Below, piece by piece: positions 1-13,553 of a stretch of DNA of 64,000 nucleotides. The notes beneath the pieces are model-generated. The model saw nothing but the letters and a program-made list of their open reading frames with translations, did no database searches and was not told where the DNA came from. The position numbers were made by a program, and so were the translations under genes. Numbering within the stretch: position 1 is the first letter of the stretch; the number at the start of each line of letters is the position of its first letter. The DNA is from Antedon bifida (taxonomy: Eukaryota > Echinodermata > Crinoidea > Comatulida > Antedonidae), in the NCBI GenBank assembly GCA_963402885.1, contig OY727093.1, positions 27,775,409 through 27,839,408 on the forward strand, written 5' to 3'.

Positions 1-587
1 TTAAACCTCAATCGACCACCTTGCTTATCGTCTCCTCCACGTATTTTATCAAAATCCAGTTGTTTTTTAGTCAAAACACAAAGACTGTTGGATTTTTACG
101 AAATATGTTTTTCTTTGTCGGTATACAGTTAACACAAGGGAAATGAAAGGATTTAGAAACTAATAATAACAGATTAAGTATATAAAACCGGAGGAAAAAT
201 ATTTTCATTTATTCGATAACTAGATTAAGCCTTTGACTACATTAGGCGTACACAGAACTGATTTAATTTTTTTTATAATAATATTGTATCGACAGTATAA
301 GAATCAAAATGACATGTACATGTGGTACACCTAACTGTATTAGATAGGCTTATTACTAGGGGCTTGTATCACCTTGTTTTTATTTATTAATTCAAAAAGA
401 ATAAATTAGCATAAGCCTAAACATGGCTCTGAAAAAAAAGTGCCTAATGGAGACTGGTAGACTGACCAAAGGTAAAGCGCCTGCGCATACAAAACGACAT
501 GCGCGGATTTATTTTTATTAAAATGTCTGTTTTCATACCGTTCTTATAATAATCTAGTGGTGACGACATCATAAGACACATGGTGGA

Positions 588-669
588 CGCGCGCGTACAA
601 ATTCCGTACCATTATTATCAGCATTTATGCGCGCGCGTACAAATTCCGTACCATTATTATCAGCATTTG
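588..669. repeat. Direct duplication of ~42 bp
   Basis: GCGCGCGTACAAATTCCGTA followed by CCATTATTATCAGCATTT occurs twice in a row. Confidence 0.85.
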
Positions 670-2997
670 AACACGTTTTTGTTTCTCCATCAATAATATG
701 ACATATTAACTATCAATACATTTTTTTAAAGGCATAATTATTTTCTTCAGACCATGGAGACCAACATTGGAAATTGAAATTTTTAAAAACGTAAAAACAT
801 TTCCACATCAGGGTACAGTAGTATTTCGATTTGATGTCACGTAGTACAATTGAAACACCAGTGATACCACTAATGGATTACGCTCACGCAATAAAACAAT
901 TGATGTGATGTTAATCTCCTATGATTTGACAATTTTCGCATTTAATTAGTAATTATTTGCTTTTCTCTTTAGGTGTGAAGAAATAAATCTCAGGCTCAGC
1001 AAAATGTTTCGTGGGATGAAAGGTGCTAACTTACAGAATTTGCTGTTAAATTTGATTGCACGAGGAATTAGTAAAAATTGCTATTTGTAGGCTTGTCTTG
1101 TGATGCTTGAATCTCTGTGGGGAGGATTAAAGAGAGCTTACGTCAAGCGTTGCAAACGCACATTGTAAGCCAACTGCGCTCGAAAAAAATCGCGTATAAT
1201 ATGAATTAACGCAATAAAAGGTTACCTTGTTGAAGAAAAAAAATGTGTGTAGGCCTATGGTACACAAACATTTTTAGTTAAAGTATATACATACGTATAT
1301 ACACAATTTTAAAGAAGATGTTAATAAAAATGTATAAATAAATAAAACATGGTCTTAATGTTAAGAAAATTATTTATTGAGAAAAAGACAAAGTGTTAAG
1401 AAAAACATTGTGTTGAGAAAAAGCTAAGTAGGCCTACGGTAAATTTCCAGACACGAACAAATCTACGCATAAGTTTGTCGACAACTTTTAGGCAATTTCA
1501 ATTCAGATTGAAATTTAGGTTTAGTATTTATTGATTTCTTTAAAGTTATGTTATAGTCGGTATTTATCTTTATAAGATCATTATTTCTGAAAATGTGCGC
1601 ATAACTACTGTAATAGTTATCTCATTGACGTTATGTGCGCCAGCAAAAAGTTTGTACTATTGCATCAGCAAATGTATAACATTTTCTATGAATCCTGCTT
1701 TTATTCGTCTGATAATATCGTGATATCCTTTAAACAAATCATTGGTACTTAACACCAAATACTATCACCGCGTCAATTTGTCATCTCAACTCGTTTCCAA
1801 CGTGTTTACAAATTAAGAACAAGGTGATATTCGCCATGCCATAATAATATTGCTCTAAGCGCCAAGTAGATCTTTCGGATTTGTTTACTTACCAATCGCG
1901 TTTAATTCGTCCATGAGTTAAGTTCTAAACGCATTGACGTTATTGGATAAACGATTAATAGCCATAGGTAATATAAAATAATATCTGTTAAAGAGCAATG
2001 ATCTTCAATTATTTTCACTAAAGATTGTTTTAAAAAACACCTTCACGGACAAAGAGCTTAATAAACGATTGAGCAAAACAGATATGCATAATGGTAATTT
2101 GGACCAGTCTGGCGGTTCTTACTAATCATATCTAAATTTTAATCATTATTATGTATAAGTATCCATGTTTCAGTAGATTAACTCGGATAATCTAACTCCT
2201 TAATATAATCCTTATGTCGACAAATGTATATTTTTGTAATAGCACTATCAATCAGTCGGCTTTGAATGTCTTCGCCTCCCTCCTTTATACATATTGTATC
2301 GAACGCTTGTTGCCGTTATGGGCTGATTGCAAATATGTTAGGTGTACTATTGTATAGGCCCACGTTTGGCATAAATGTCAAAGTATTGTTCAAACAATAG
2401 ACCTCAAATATAGGTCTGTAAGTATACAAATCCACCGATTGGTTCTAGCAGGGAAGAGTGAACTTTTTCAGATTCTAGTAATTCGTTTTGAAGTTTATAG
2501 GCTGGCTTTAAGAACCTGCAGCGATTCGCGTTTGGAAACAATTTCTAACAAAAACACACAATTGAAACTTGTTTTTGTATTAATCACCTTCTACATAATA
2601 GTTTTCAATCCCTAAAATATTCCAGATTTCAGTTGGGGTTAAATGTATTATTTTCCGTAAAATTCACCCTTTTTGCAACACAAACATAAATAAAACTTAA
2701 TTTAATTCGTCTAAGTTAGGCCTACTCAGAACAACGTGTTAAGGGTGACAATTGAAAATAAAACGAAACGAATTACTCCTTCGACCTATTATACGCACAC
2801 GAAAGTTAGGCCTAAATGTATTCTTTCATATAATACATAAGCCTAGTCCTGATAAAAGCACTATTAAGCAGAAATTCCTAATTCACAATATCTTTTTGTA
2901 AGTTTACATGCTGCAAATTTATTTTAAAAACATTCCTTTGTAATTTAGCTGCCTACTTACTCACACTTTAAATCATGGTTTATCGCTATTTACTATT

Positions 2998-3075
2998 ACT
3001 TATTCCACTACTATTCCAATACTATTCCACTACTATTCGACTAATATTCCACTATACTATTCCACTATTACTCCA
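2998..3075. repeat. Short minisatellite, ~11-bp unit
   Basis: Imperfect CTATTCCACTA units, about seven copies. Confidence 0.8.
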
Positions 3076-5046
3076 TTAACTATACTTTTGATTTGTAATT
3101 GATGATACCGAGATTGTCTACTTTGTATGAGTTGTTGACGTTCTACCGCATTAAAAGGCGATATCACCAAACTCTGTTAAGTTAACTCCAATAACGTTTT
3201 AACATGTTTCAGCATCTACAGATGCCTAGCCCAGAATAAACCAGACATGTAATAATGAACAGGTATTACCGCCATAGCCAACTACCTGAATCCCAACAAA
3301 CCTAAGGACACGACTGGAATGTCTTACCAACAAACTACCTGAAACATCATCTTCAACTTCGAGGAATTGGCAAGAACAATATGATCAACTAAAATGAATT
3401 AAAGCTATTTTTTCCGTTAGTAAAACAACTTGCAGTTAAGCTTATAAGGCTTACAGTAGTAGTTAAGCTCAGACTTACCGTATACCAGTGACATTGTAAA
3501 TTTCACCACTGGGAATAGTACGTTAACACTTTAAAGAATTAACAAAACCTAAAATATTGAAAGATCTAGCATTTTCGATTTTAAAATGTGTTAAAAGTTA
3601 CGTCATAAGTTGATTTGATTTTTAGTAAACCGCATATAATAGACTTTATGGATATTTAATCGGTTATGGTCAGATGACCAGGAATTAATTAAATGGTTGA
3701 CTGCACACACGTTTGTTGGTTTTTAGTCGCGTGCAACGCGATTCTATAGCTCACACTATGTCGGTCGGTCGGTAAACACTAACTCAAATTTGCGCACGCG
3801 ACTGCAGCCATGTATAATGGCCTTGTTTATTAAGGAAATGTATATCTTCCTCTCCTGAAAGAATATAATGCACATTTTTAGTAACTAAGATTCAAATCAT
3901 GGAGGAGACATGATAGAATTCACAAAGTTTCAAGCAACTTATGCACACTTTGTGTTTAGCCTAATACTGTACTGTAATATGGAATAAGTGCAAAATACTC
4001 TGTTTGGGCTATTTGCATATTCTCATTCATAATTATTTGGTGACCACATGAATATTAGAACATAAAGGAAACACTGTAATTATAATAACGAATCAAGTTA
4101 TTAAAATAATCAGACAATCAATAGATCAAGCAATATTCCTAGGAAAAAAAATTGTATATCAACATGTTCATAATTGCAACCAATGTGCTTTCAATATTTT
4201 ATAATTCGTAGGCCTAGGTATTGAGTTGAAAGTTAATTGACTGATGGAATAAATACAGACACACAACTGAAATAAAAGTGGGACGAACCACAAAAGACAA
4301 ACAAAAATATGAAGCTTCGACCAATATCGACAGATTGAAGGAAAATGTGATAGGATATGAATGATGTTCAACTCAATCGAATTTTCATAAATGCGGCAGA
4401 TGATGTTCAAATATATATAGAAATGGCATTGAAAAATGTAATTAAACGTCGCTAGGAGCAAGGAAACGTAGAAGGAAATGATAAGAAAGAGAGGTAGAAT
4501 CGTTCTAATCCAACGATTACTTTATTAACAATCCGAAGGTGATGTTCTATTGTAAATGAATAGATAATCTTATACTGAAAAAAAATATTAGTAACCATCA
4601 GGACAGAACATAATTCTAACAAGATGTCGCCTCTCAGTGATTACAATGATTACCAGGTCCGGAACTAGAGGATAACAAATGTACAGTATTGTTTCTAATG
4701 ATGATAATGCTTTCCGGTGATGTCAAGGTTACATATAATTCCTACATTTTAACAACATAATAATATTGACATTTAAACGTATAAACGTGATGGTTTCCTT
4801 GCGTGGAAGTGTAAATTTAGGACCATTATAATTTATATGAATCGATTGCATAATGGTAGTAATTTCCAATGTATTTATATACTGCTATAAGAGTTACACA
4901 GGTGACAGTCATACAATACTACGCATAGTATAACATCTCCTTCCCCTATTAAGAGGACACTCCTATACAGGGGACACCCATATTAAGGTTGGTACTATCT
5001 CGTGAAACGAACGAAAGAAACTCTACTTCCCAACCAAGACATCTAC

Positions 5047-5209
5047 AAAGCTATGCCTACACTATAAAACTAGTTTGACTAAAAAAAGTGTGATGTGACC
5101 AAATATGGTAGTGATATGCCCAAATATGATAGTGATATGACATCATCATGTCCATATATGCGCACATCACATTTTTTTGTCACATAAAGTGTAGTGTAAA
5201 CAAGGCTTA
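5047..5209. mobile_element. MITE family A copy 1
   Basis: Ends AAAGCTATGCCTACACTATA and GTGTAGTGTAAACAAGGCTT. The interior has GATATGCCCAAATATG repeats. Terminal inverted repeats have diverged. Confidence 0.65.
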
Positions 5210-7490
5210 AGAGCCCATGTTGGATCCAGAAGCCTGTGTCCTCTTAATAGTGGTTATATAAGTATTAATTAAATATTTTAAATAAACACTGCATAGAATA
5301 AGGTTCGCGATGCAATGTTATTCCTAAAAGGGGCAATTTTAGATGTATACGAAACAGAAAAAAACCTTTTGTTATACCATATTTTATTTTATTATTATCC
5401 AATTTCTATTATCTTACTTTTTAATTATCTAATTTGTTTATAATATCTAAATTTGAAATCTTTGTACATTTTGTATTGTATTAACATTTCTATGAGCTCA
5501 TAAACAGCGGCGCTTCACATACTGTCAACATTGGTAAAATAAAAAGCCTTTGAATGTTTTTTAAACTGATAATAGTCATTCAAATGTTTAATGTAACTTG
5601 GTAAATTGTTACAGATTGGTCCAGTAACGGAAACGAGCGATCAGCAAATGTATTTCTTTTATAATAGTCATAAATGTTGTATTTATATTGTTTACATTGA
5701 TTTAGCTTTGTTAACTCATCATATTATGTACCATCACGTCCGCTCGCGATAGAAAGTCTGAGTGAAAAAGTAATAAAAAACTTCAATATGCAAATGAGCA
5801 AACTTTCTTGCAATCTGATTCGTCAATATGCAATCCAAGCAACAAACCGATATGTGCTTATTATATTTCAACTGATAATTGTTTAATTCGTGTGGCCGTC
5901 TCCAGGCACGAATTCAAATTACATAATCTCAGTTTAGAAAAACAGTAATTTACTTGATTTTTATTTAAAGCTTTATGGATACGATGACAAGGTTGTAACA
6001 TAGAGTTCATATTCATTCACAAGTTCCGCATCTGCTATTCTGCAAATGAAAATTGATGTTGAATCGGGTGACATGTTAATTCCGCGAGACACTGTTCCTA
6101 TTTAAATGTCGTTCTGAAGGTGTTTGGTGGTCGAACCAAAATTACGGAACTTTTCAACAGATTAAAAAAAATGAAGACTCATTTTACATCGAATGATTGA
6201 CATGCATTTGTGGAGAATAAATGAATATATGTTGAGTTTAGGTATGTGACAGAAATTAAGTTGCAAGGACATGACGAGTTTTGTTTATTTTTAGCTCCAA
6301 TTTGTATAAAACATTAAAAATATCACGTTGCCGACAAATCTGAATCATAATACAGCGGTATCTTTCTAACAAAACTCATGTTATTGTTAGTTTAGGAACA
6401 TACAAATTAACTTGTAATCCTTACACGTGTCTGCCTATCAATCTAAATGTATCATACACCCTATGAATAAACAGAGAGAAGTAGGGGGTCTATGGGATTG
6501 ATAATACAAACACAAAAACATTAATCTAGGTTCTAGACTGAATTTCAACTTAATATTGGTAAAAAGATAAATATTTTGGCACATATGGCGTTTCATAAGT
6601 ATAATGATTGAGCTCTTCGAAAAGTCAACTGGACAATAAACAAACTTGGGGAAAGTCTAACAAAAACAATGCTTGAATAATTTTGAATAGGTCTATAAAA
6701 ATAATAATAAGACTATTTAAAATTGTCGTCGTACCGTAATCAATATTTTTAACTTCTTAAAATAAATTGTTAGATGTAACAAATTTAAAATATTGATATA
6801 ACTTTACCACGGTGACTTTACTGTGACGGGAAATGGTGCCGGTATACTATTTTTGTTACTGAATATAACATCTTAGTTTTCAGAATTATAAAACATGAAA
6901 ATACGAATCACCTAATATTGACAACGAATAATTGTTTGAACAGTTAATATAATACCTTCAAAATGTAAAGTGTCGAAATAAATTATATTAAATTATATAT
7001 ATTATATAAGCTCTCTCATAGGCTAATTCTTTTTGGTTGTTTTACTTTATCGTTTTGATTTAGCTTCTGTTTATTTTATTTCTATCTGCATCGAAATCCC
7101 GCCACTGATAATGCACAGCATTGTCATTTTGGATTTATAGCCTAATATATAATATAAATGCTTTGATAAAGAATTTTCGCTCAGACGGTTTCAAATTTTA
7201 AAAATGAAATATTCTCTATAAATTTGGTCAAAAATTCATATAAAAAGTGAAACAAGTACACAATCTGTACCTGAATTTGAACTAGTTGAGACCTATATAT
7301 TATTCAGAGGGTATAATTTAAAGTCAAATTTATTATCAGATATTAATTTAAGATGAGGCTTATCTCATCAGCGCATAGCACATTTCATGGTTATCAGTCA
7401 AAAATCTACGTCAATGATAATTTTTAAAAAAATAGTTTTCATAATCATTTCCTCCTCTGATCTCATAACATTTTACATGACGCTGCGAGA
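5210..7490. other. AT-rich noncoding sequence
   Basis: Nothing recognised. No open frame of note on either strand. Confidence 0.6.
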
Positions 7491-7496
7491 AAATCA

Positions 7497-7669
7497 CACT
7501 TTATAGTTTCGAAAGTCCAGGAATATCGATCTGCCAATCTGTGAAAATGGCAGTGAAGAAAGATCATGGACGTCTAGACCATCATCATTTAATAAAATAT
7601 TACTTTTTAGTGTATTAGAATGTTCAAAAAGCTTATTGTTTAATTCAACAGGTTTAACAAAATGTATGT
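7497..7669 (-). CDS. Possible terminal coding exon of an unidentified gene
   Basis: On the minus strand a good acceptor (tatcatttttacag) precedes 58 open codons (NIHFVKPVELNNKLFEH onward) ending in a stop. Composition looks protein-like, but I recognise no family and see no partner exon. A chance frame in AT-rich DNA is equally likely. Confidence 0.2.
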
Positions 7670-7837
7670 TCTGTAAAAATGATAATCGAAAAATCTTTTT
7701 TTTAGTAGTCATATCATAAAATTGAACATAGCAATAAAATACCTTACAGATTCGATTTTGAATCTTTATATATAAGCCTATCCATACACATAAGTCATAA
7801 TCTTTAGCGGACAATACAACGGATACATTCACTGGTT

Positions 7838-8083
7838 GCAAAGGTCCGAGTGGCAAAGGGCCTGGTGGCAAAGGTCCGAGTGGCGCGGGACGGGTGGAAA
7901 AGGTCAAAGTGGCACGGGACGGGTGGCAAAAGGCCTGGTGGCAAAAGGCCTGGTGGCAAAGGTCTGAGTGGCAAAGGTCCGAGTGGCAAGGTCCGAGTGG
8001 CAAGGTCCGAGTGGCAAGGTCCGAGTGGCATAAAGCCTGGTGGCAAAGGTCCGAGTGGCAAGTTTGGGTGGAAACGGGTCTAA
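7838..8083. repeat. GC-rich minisatellite, ~14-15-bp unit
   Basis: About 16 units around GGTCCGAGTGGCAA with variants AAAGGCCTGGTGGC and CACGGGACGGGTGG. A G-rich island in AT-rich DNA. Long open frames in several phases arise because the unit lacks stop codons. Confidence 0.9.
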
Positions 8084-8912
8084 ACCAAAATTCACTCTTT
8101 TCTGTGATTAGATTTATTTAGAAGTGGTTACACGAATAAAATTTTAAAAAAGAAATTAAAGTAGACCTATCACTATTTTTCATGGTACAATAGGTTATAA
8201 GTATGTATGCTGTTAACTTTTATTTTTAAAAAAAGGATTTATAATAAATATACAGGCTTATATAAAAATATAAATGATAACGAATATTTTGTGTAATTTA
8301 GTTGATTTTCATCCCAAAAAGGTAACTTTCAGAAATTAATAACTAGTACAAAAAAATAAATCTTAATTTTATAGGAGTACTGCGTGTTTTACAATATTAT
8401 TGGTGTCTCTTTATTTATTAATATCATTAGCCTACATAGACCTAATTTAAGCCATTCCGTTAGTTGAATATATATGTTTTAATTCTATCATTACATACAT
8501 ATAAATATTATGTATTTTACAAACTTGTGATGAGGCAAAAATTAAATTTTCTGTTTCTTTCTTAAATAAAAAAAAATTGGTATAATCAAGAAAATGAGAG
8601 AAACAATTAAATAACGCATATTCATAACTTATAATAGTTTTATTATAACTTATAAACATTTTACTTTTAGCTGTCTGTGAGGGCTATAACGGCCTTACCC
8701 GTTTGAGTATTATAAATATTGATATAGGCCTACCTACTTCATGTAGGCCTATGAGTGATTTAAACGTGTATCATAATTTTGTACTGTTAACGAAATCAAA
8801 ATAATCATTTGTTTACGGATAATTATTAAATAAATTAACGCAACTAATTTAATAAGTTAGAAATGATTCATTGTAAGAATTAGTTTATTAACACGATTAT
8901 TAACACGTTTAA

Positions 8913-9258
8913 TTAAAGATATATTGTCCCCCTAAAAAATATTTTTTTACATTTTTTTGGTTGTATATGCCATTTTAATATCACATAATAGTTATTCACT
9001 ATAACTTGATCCAAAAAAAAAACATTTTCCATCAAAAAATGTAATTTAAAGCAAAATATACCTAAATTGTCTGGAAGACAATGGTTTTTGGTTGAAATTA
9101 ACCATTTCTTTTGTCTTTTTATAAGTGAAATAATTATTTTTGATGATTTTTTTTCTACAGAAGTGAATAACTTTATTAAAACTGTGAAATTGCCTATTCA
9201 AAATCTGATTTTATTAATCTTTATTTTTTCATGTTTTTGGGGGACAATACATCTTTAA
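8913..9258. mobile_element. MITE family B copy 1, full length
   Basis: Ends TTAAAGATATATTGTCCCCC and GGGGGACAATACATCTTTAA form the inverted repeat. Length 346 bp, AT-rich interior with no gene. The 63-codon open frame inside is a by-product. Confidence 0.75.
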
Positions 9259-9491
9259 CACAATAAAACAATCAAATATCTATTCTTCTCTTATTGATAC
9301 CATGGTATTACTAGAATGAATGCGTATTATCCAGAAACTTATTAAATACTCCATCGTGTTATATAAAATATAAATATTTATTATTTATATTATTTTGTGC
9401 ATGTTTTTTATTAAGTTTATTTAGTATCATATTATTGTTAATATCGAATGTTATAGGCCTACTAAACAAACTTATCATTTATCATATTTTT

Positions 9492-9594
9492 TTAAAAAAG
9501 TCTTTTTAATAATTAAAAACGTTTTATTCGATAATTATTTTTCAATAATTATCGGAATAAAACGTTTTGAATTAATGAAAAGACTTTTTAAAAT
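9492..9594. mobile_element. Snap-back palindrome, ~103 bp
   Basis: AAAAAGTCTTTTTAATAATT and AAAACGTTTTATTCGATAAT reappear in inverted order at the other side of a ~6-nt loop. This gives a nearly perfect ~48-bp stem. Probably a foldback MITE. Confidence 0.65.
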
Positions 9595-11300
9595 CTTTGT
9601 GTGTTCTTAATTTAATGAACATTTCAATATAAAATGGCTCTTCTATTAAGTTGGACTGGAAAACACTAAACCTAAGTTCCACAATGAATTAAACGTTGTT
9701 GCTTTATCTTGCGCCTTTATATTTCAATAACACTACGAAGAAAGTCTACTTTCAGGACAAACAGTTTGACAATTTAGCGTCGACGACGTAAAATACGAGA
9801 AACTATTATTAGTTGGCCGTAATAAAGTATTACGTTCTTCAACAAAGTAATCTATAATGTAAATATTGTTTTCTAATTGTAAGTTGCTGGAAGGAAAACA
9901 GTTCTACAAATAAAAGTCATTATTGTTCAACTTCTATTGCAAATTGTAAAAACTTTTGAGCTATACTTTTGTGTTGATACTGTAAATTCGTCTGGTAAAT
10001 AGACGTACATTTTAACTATTTATTTGTATTTTTTTTTTTTTTTATTCGGTATATAAAAATATATTACAAAAAGACAGTCAAGGACTGAAATGAATTGTAT
10101 TACAAATAAATAAAAATTAGTTAAAATTGCTTATTTATTGATTGATTTCTGTCCTTTAGATAACACAGCCTATCACAGTGTTGATTTTTAAAATGGATCA
10201 TCGATTAAAATACTGTATATTGTATACAAAACAATAAGGGGTACAAAGACAATAAGAAAAATACAAAGTAATACAGAACATTAACAATTAAAAAGCTCCA
10301 AAAAATGAAAAAGTGGAGAAAGAAACATTTTTTAAATGTTTGGTTTTTTTCAATAAAAATTCATTGATTATGGTACAAAATAGGTCACAAAACTATAAAA
10401 AAAACTTTTTTAAATACACACTCAATAATTTATTGATTACGATACGAATTTACCCGTATACATAACACATTTAAAATCAATTAATTGAACCGCATTAAGT
10501 GTGCATGTACTAAATAGTGTCTAAAACAAAGTTTAAGTGCGGATTTCTTATTGTATTTGTTAAGTACAGCATAGTCCTTATTTCGTTATAACAAAAATAA
10601 GTAAGTGGTCATTTCTTCAGGAAAACACACCGTCACGAAGACAAATTTTACGGATTTTTTTTTATAATACATGTGTTCGAATGTCAAGGTAATCTAAGGC
10701 ACTGGTCGCGGCCCTTTTTGAGAAACGATCACAATAACGGTCTTAGGCCGACACATGCTCCGTGTTGGTACTAAGGCCTACTTGATCCTATGCCTAAGCG
10801 AATTAATTCCCACACAGATGCCGCCGACAATAAAAGTATTTTCTCAAGTAAAGTAAAACGAAGAGTATAATAAAGTAGTAAACACACAATTACCAATTAA
10901 ATCTAATAATTTACAGTTTTTCGGGACTAAGTGTCACAACAAAGATATTTTCCAGATGATTTGGCGCGGTAGTTATGCTTCGTGGGATAATAATTCATAA
11001 CCAAACTAATTTATAAAAACAAATATTACTAAAATACAATAAGTGGCTTGCCTACCCAAAACATTAATCGAATCGGTTTAACTTTGATACGTTTATGGGT
11101 TACGCAATTACATGGGAAATAGCACAAAATGGTGTAGTGTGTTTTCTTTGATATCGTCTTGAAATTCACAGATGAATTGCTATAGGCTATCCATCCAAAT
11201 TAGGTCTAAGTATATCCTATCATTATTATTAATTGGTCAGAATAAATATAAAAAAATACTTATTATAGGCCTACCATATCACTAATCGTTCAGAAAAAAA
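9595..11300. other. AT-rich noncoding sequence
   Basis: Homopolymer-rich; nothing recognised apart from TAGGCCTA octamers near its end. Confidence 0.6.
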
Positions 11301-11318
11301 CAAGATGTTAGACTCACC

Positions 11319-12010
11319 TCACAAACAGAACTCCTCATTTTTTTGGAAAACGTTCTTGAAAGTCCAGGAAGAGGGAAGTGATATAAATGAGTTTTCTCTC
11401 GTCTGCTGGAGAGGAGATAGTTGGCTGCAGTCTTTGGCGCTTATTTTCGTCAATCCGAATCTGTGGCCTAAGATATCACAAAGTCGAGTTTCTATGCGTA
11501 GAGACACGGACAAGTGACCACTTCAAAAGACATTAGACATTGAATGGATATAGTTTCTACGAGGAGTTTGTAACTATGGACTCCGCCTTTGCTCGCCTAC
11601 TATTACTTTGAGGAGACCGCTGTTCGGCTGATCTTTCAATCGAACCCAACCCCTCGGCAAGGTTCTTTTCCATACGTGACCGCTAGAATGCTACATTCGA
11701 AGACTGGTTAATCCACAGCTTCCTTGTGATTGGATGCGTGGTAGAAGAATTCTAAATCCCTATACACAATTGACTTTAAAGCAATGAAACGAATAACAGA
11801 CAAAAGCGTATACGTAATGTAAATGTTTCTTTATACGTGATGTTGCTCGTTCTAAATTTGGTTTCCATAACTCTTCGTATTCAAATATAAACACCTTTAA
11901 CTTTCAACTTCAATTTTAATTTAAAGCGGTTGATGGCAATATTTATTCAGCATTGGTTCGAAGTGACGTCATTGTACGATGAGCAGCTTTATAAATAACG
12001 TATTTTTAAA
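11319..12010. promoter_or_regulatory. Candidate promoter region (possibly bidirectional)
   Basis: 11319-11740 is richer in GC and CpG than its surroundings. It ends on the minus strand with TTTGTGAG before a strong donor GTGAGT at 11318, as a noncoding first exon would. On the plus side a CRE palindrome TGACGTCA (11964-11971) precedes TTTATAAATA (about 11989-11998) at promoter-like spacing. No gene product is recognised on either side. Confidence 0.3.
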
Positions 12011-12389
12011 GACCACACATCAATTATAAATCAAGTTCTCATTGTTTTTCACTTAGCCGAAGTATGATGGTCATGTTTGCTCAAATGCTCGTTTTGAGTG
12101 ATGTCTATGTCTAATCACAACAACTCTTATAGGCCTACTATATCTATACTTCAACTATTAGGCCTCGTACCGTAGAAGATAGATTATAAAAATATAAATA
12201 GTATACTGGTAGGCTTATGAGTATTCAATGACATAATGTTCGCTTAGGCCTATACATTATAAATGTATCTTGTAAAAATGTTGGAGGCCTACCCAAATTT
12301 CATAAAATTTTGGAGAGAAAAAAAGCACACATTTGACAAATGCTGATTTTATTTGGTCCGTCGTCCCCTCCTCAGTTCATATCGGAACG

Positions 12390-12745
12390 AAATTTGCATA
12401 AAAAAATGATTTAATCATAACATTTACACTTATCATGCTCAAAAAGCGCTAAGTCACCAATTACAAAAAAAAATTCCATAAACTAAAGGTGCTTTGTCAT
12501 AAAATGTACACTTGTCATGCGCAATAAACACAGATCACCAAAATCTGCATACTAAATGTGCGTTTATCATAAAACGTTGTCATGCGCAATAAGTAGAGAT
12601 CACCCAAAATTTGCATAAAATAAAAGTGCGCAAACTGAAAAAGTACATTTTATCATGCAGAATAACACCGGTATCAAAAATTCGCATAATCTAAAAGATA
12701 CATTAATTATAAGCGTGCACATGCGCAATAAGCACAGATTACCAG
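12390..12745. repeat. Degenerate tandem repeat, ~75-bp unit, about five copies
   Basis: Recurring TTATCATAAAA, CATGCGCAATAAGCACAGAT and CACCAAAATTTGCATAA blocks, clearly diverged between copies. Confidence 0.7.
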
Positions 12746-13149
12746 CAAGCGTTTAAAAAAAAACGTTTGACTATTGGCCATCGTCTAGGCTCCACTAGTG
12801 CCCGGGTACGAAGGAGGATGGTACAGAGAAACACGTTTAATTACCGATCGCCCACCACCTGACATTTCCTTTATAAATACGAGAGTGTTAATATTAGCAA
12901 ATAACACATTTAATTGTCACTGACAAAGACAGTGAAATACGGTTTGATCTGCTAAAATTAATGTTTTCTTATTTTACACTAGTTTAATGCGATATTTGCG
13001 TGTCATCACTGGAATGAGGATTTATTGAAATAAACCATGAAGAAGCATTAAGTAAAACATACGTGACGTGGTGCGTACAATTTCGTGATGTTATTTATGT
13101 TTAATGAATAAATTAATTACAACATTAAAAACTAAAATTTATACTTTTT

Positions 13150-13295
13150 TAAACATTGAATGATATTTTTTCTTGTTTTGTGCAGTGCACATTATGTTTT
13201 TTCCTGTTTTCTATTTCTAGATATGAGCATTTTCTTTTTAACCATCTGAACATTGATTGATGTTTTTATTTTAACGAAATGTTTTTTACATCTTT
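13150..13295. repeat. Dispersed repeat shared with 15478-15592
   Basis: TTCTATTTCTAGATATGAGC and CTGAACATTGATTGATGTTT occur at both places in the same order and orientation, with about 110 bp in common. Confidence 0.7.
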
Positions 13296-13419
13296 TTAAT
13301 CTGGTGGCCATGACTTAAAGTTTGTTTCCAAACTTATTTTGGCCCACTTTGGCACACTTTTTTTTAACTAGTTTTTTTTCAATGTTAAGTGTGTGTGTGC
13401 AGAGAAACAATAAAAAAAA

Positions 13420-13553
13420 AAAACTTAAATCATTATTTTGGGGTTTTTTTACGGAAGTGAATAACTTATTACAACTGCAAAATGGCCTAAATATTCAAAG
13501 TCTGATTTTATTAATCTTCATTTTTCATGTTTTAGAGGGACAATACATCTTTA
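13420..13553. mobile_element. MITE family B copy 2, truncated
   Basis: The right two-fifths of the element (CGGAAGTGAATAACTTATTA onward) ending GGGACAATACATCTTTAA. The left inverted repeat is missing. Confidence 0.6.

Larger units (their letters stand above)
1..5046. other. AT-rich noncoding sequence
   Basis: No exon, RNA gene or clear transposon recognised, apart from the short duplications at 588-669 and 2998-3075 and several TAGGCCTA octamers. Open frames here are short and of low complexity. Confidence 0.6.

Noticed and set aside
7494-8003. 169-codon frame starting with PLGPCHSDL-type repeats
   Set aside because: The N-terminal two-fifths is the GC-rich minisatellite read in one of several open phases. 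Only the distal 58 codons were kept, at low confidence, as a possible exon.
9067-9258. Open frame with hydrophobic C-terminus
   Set aside because: Lies entirely inside MITE family B; the same happens in the copy at 13322-13570.
11640-11680. Possible tRNA gene (GGGTTCGATTG on the minus strand)
   Set aside because: Only a partial box B; no box A at proper distance and no cloverleaf.
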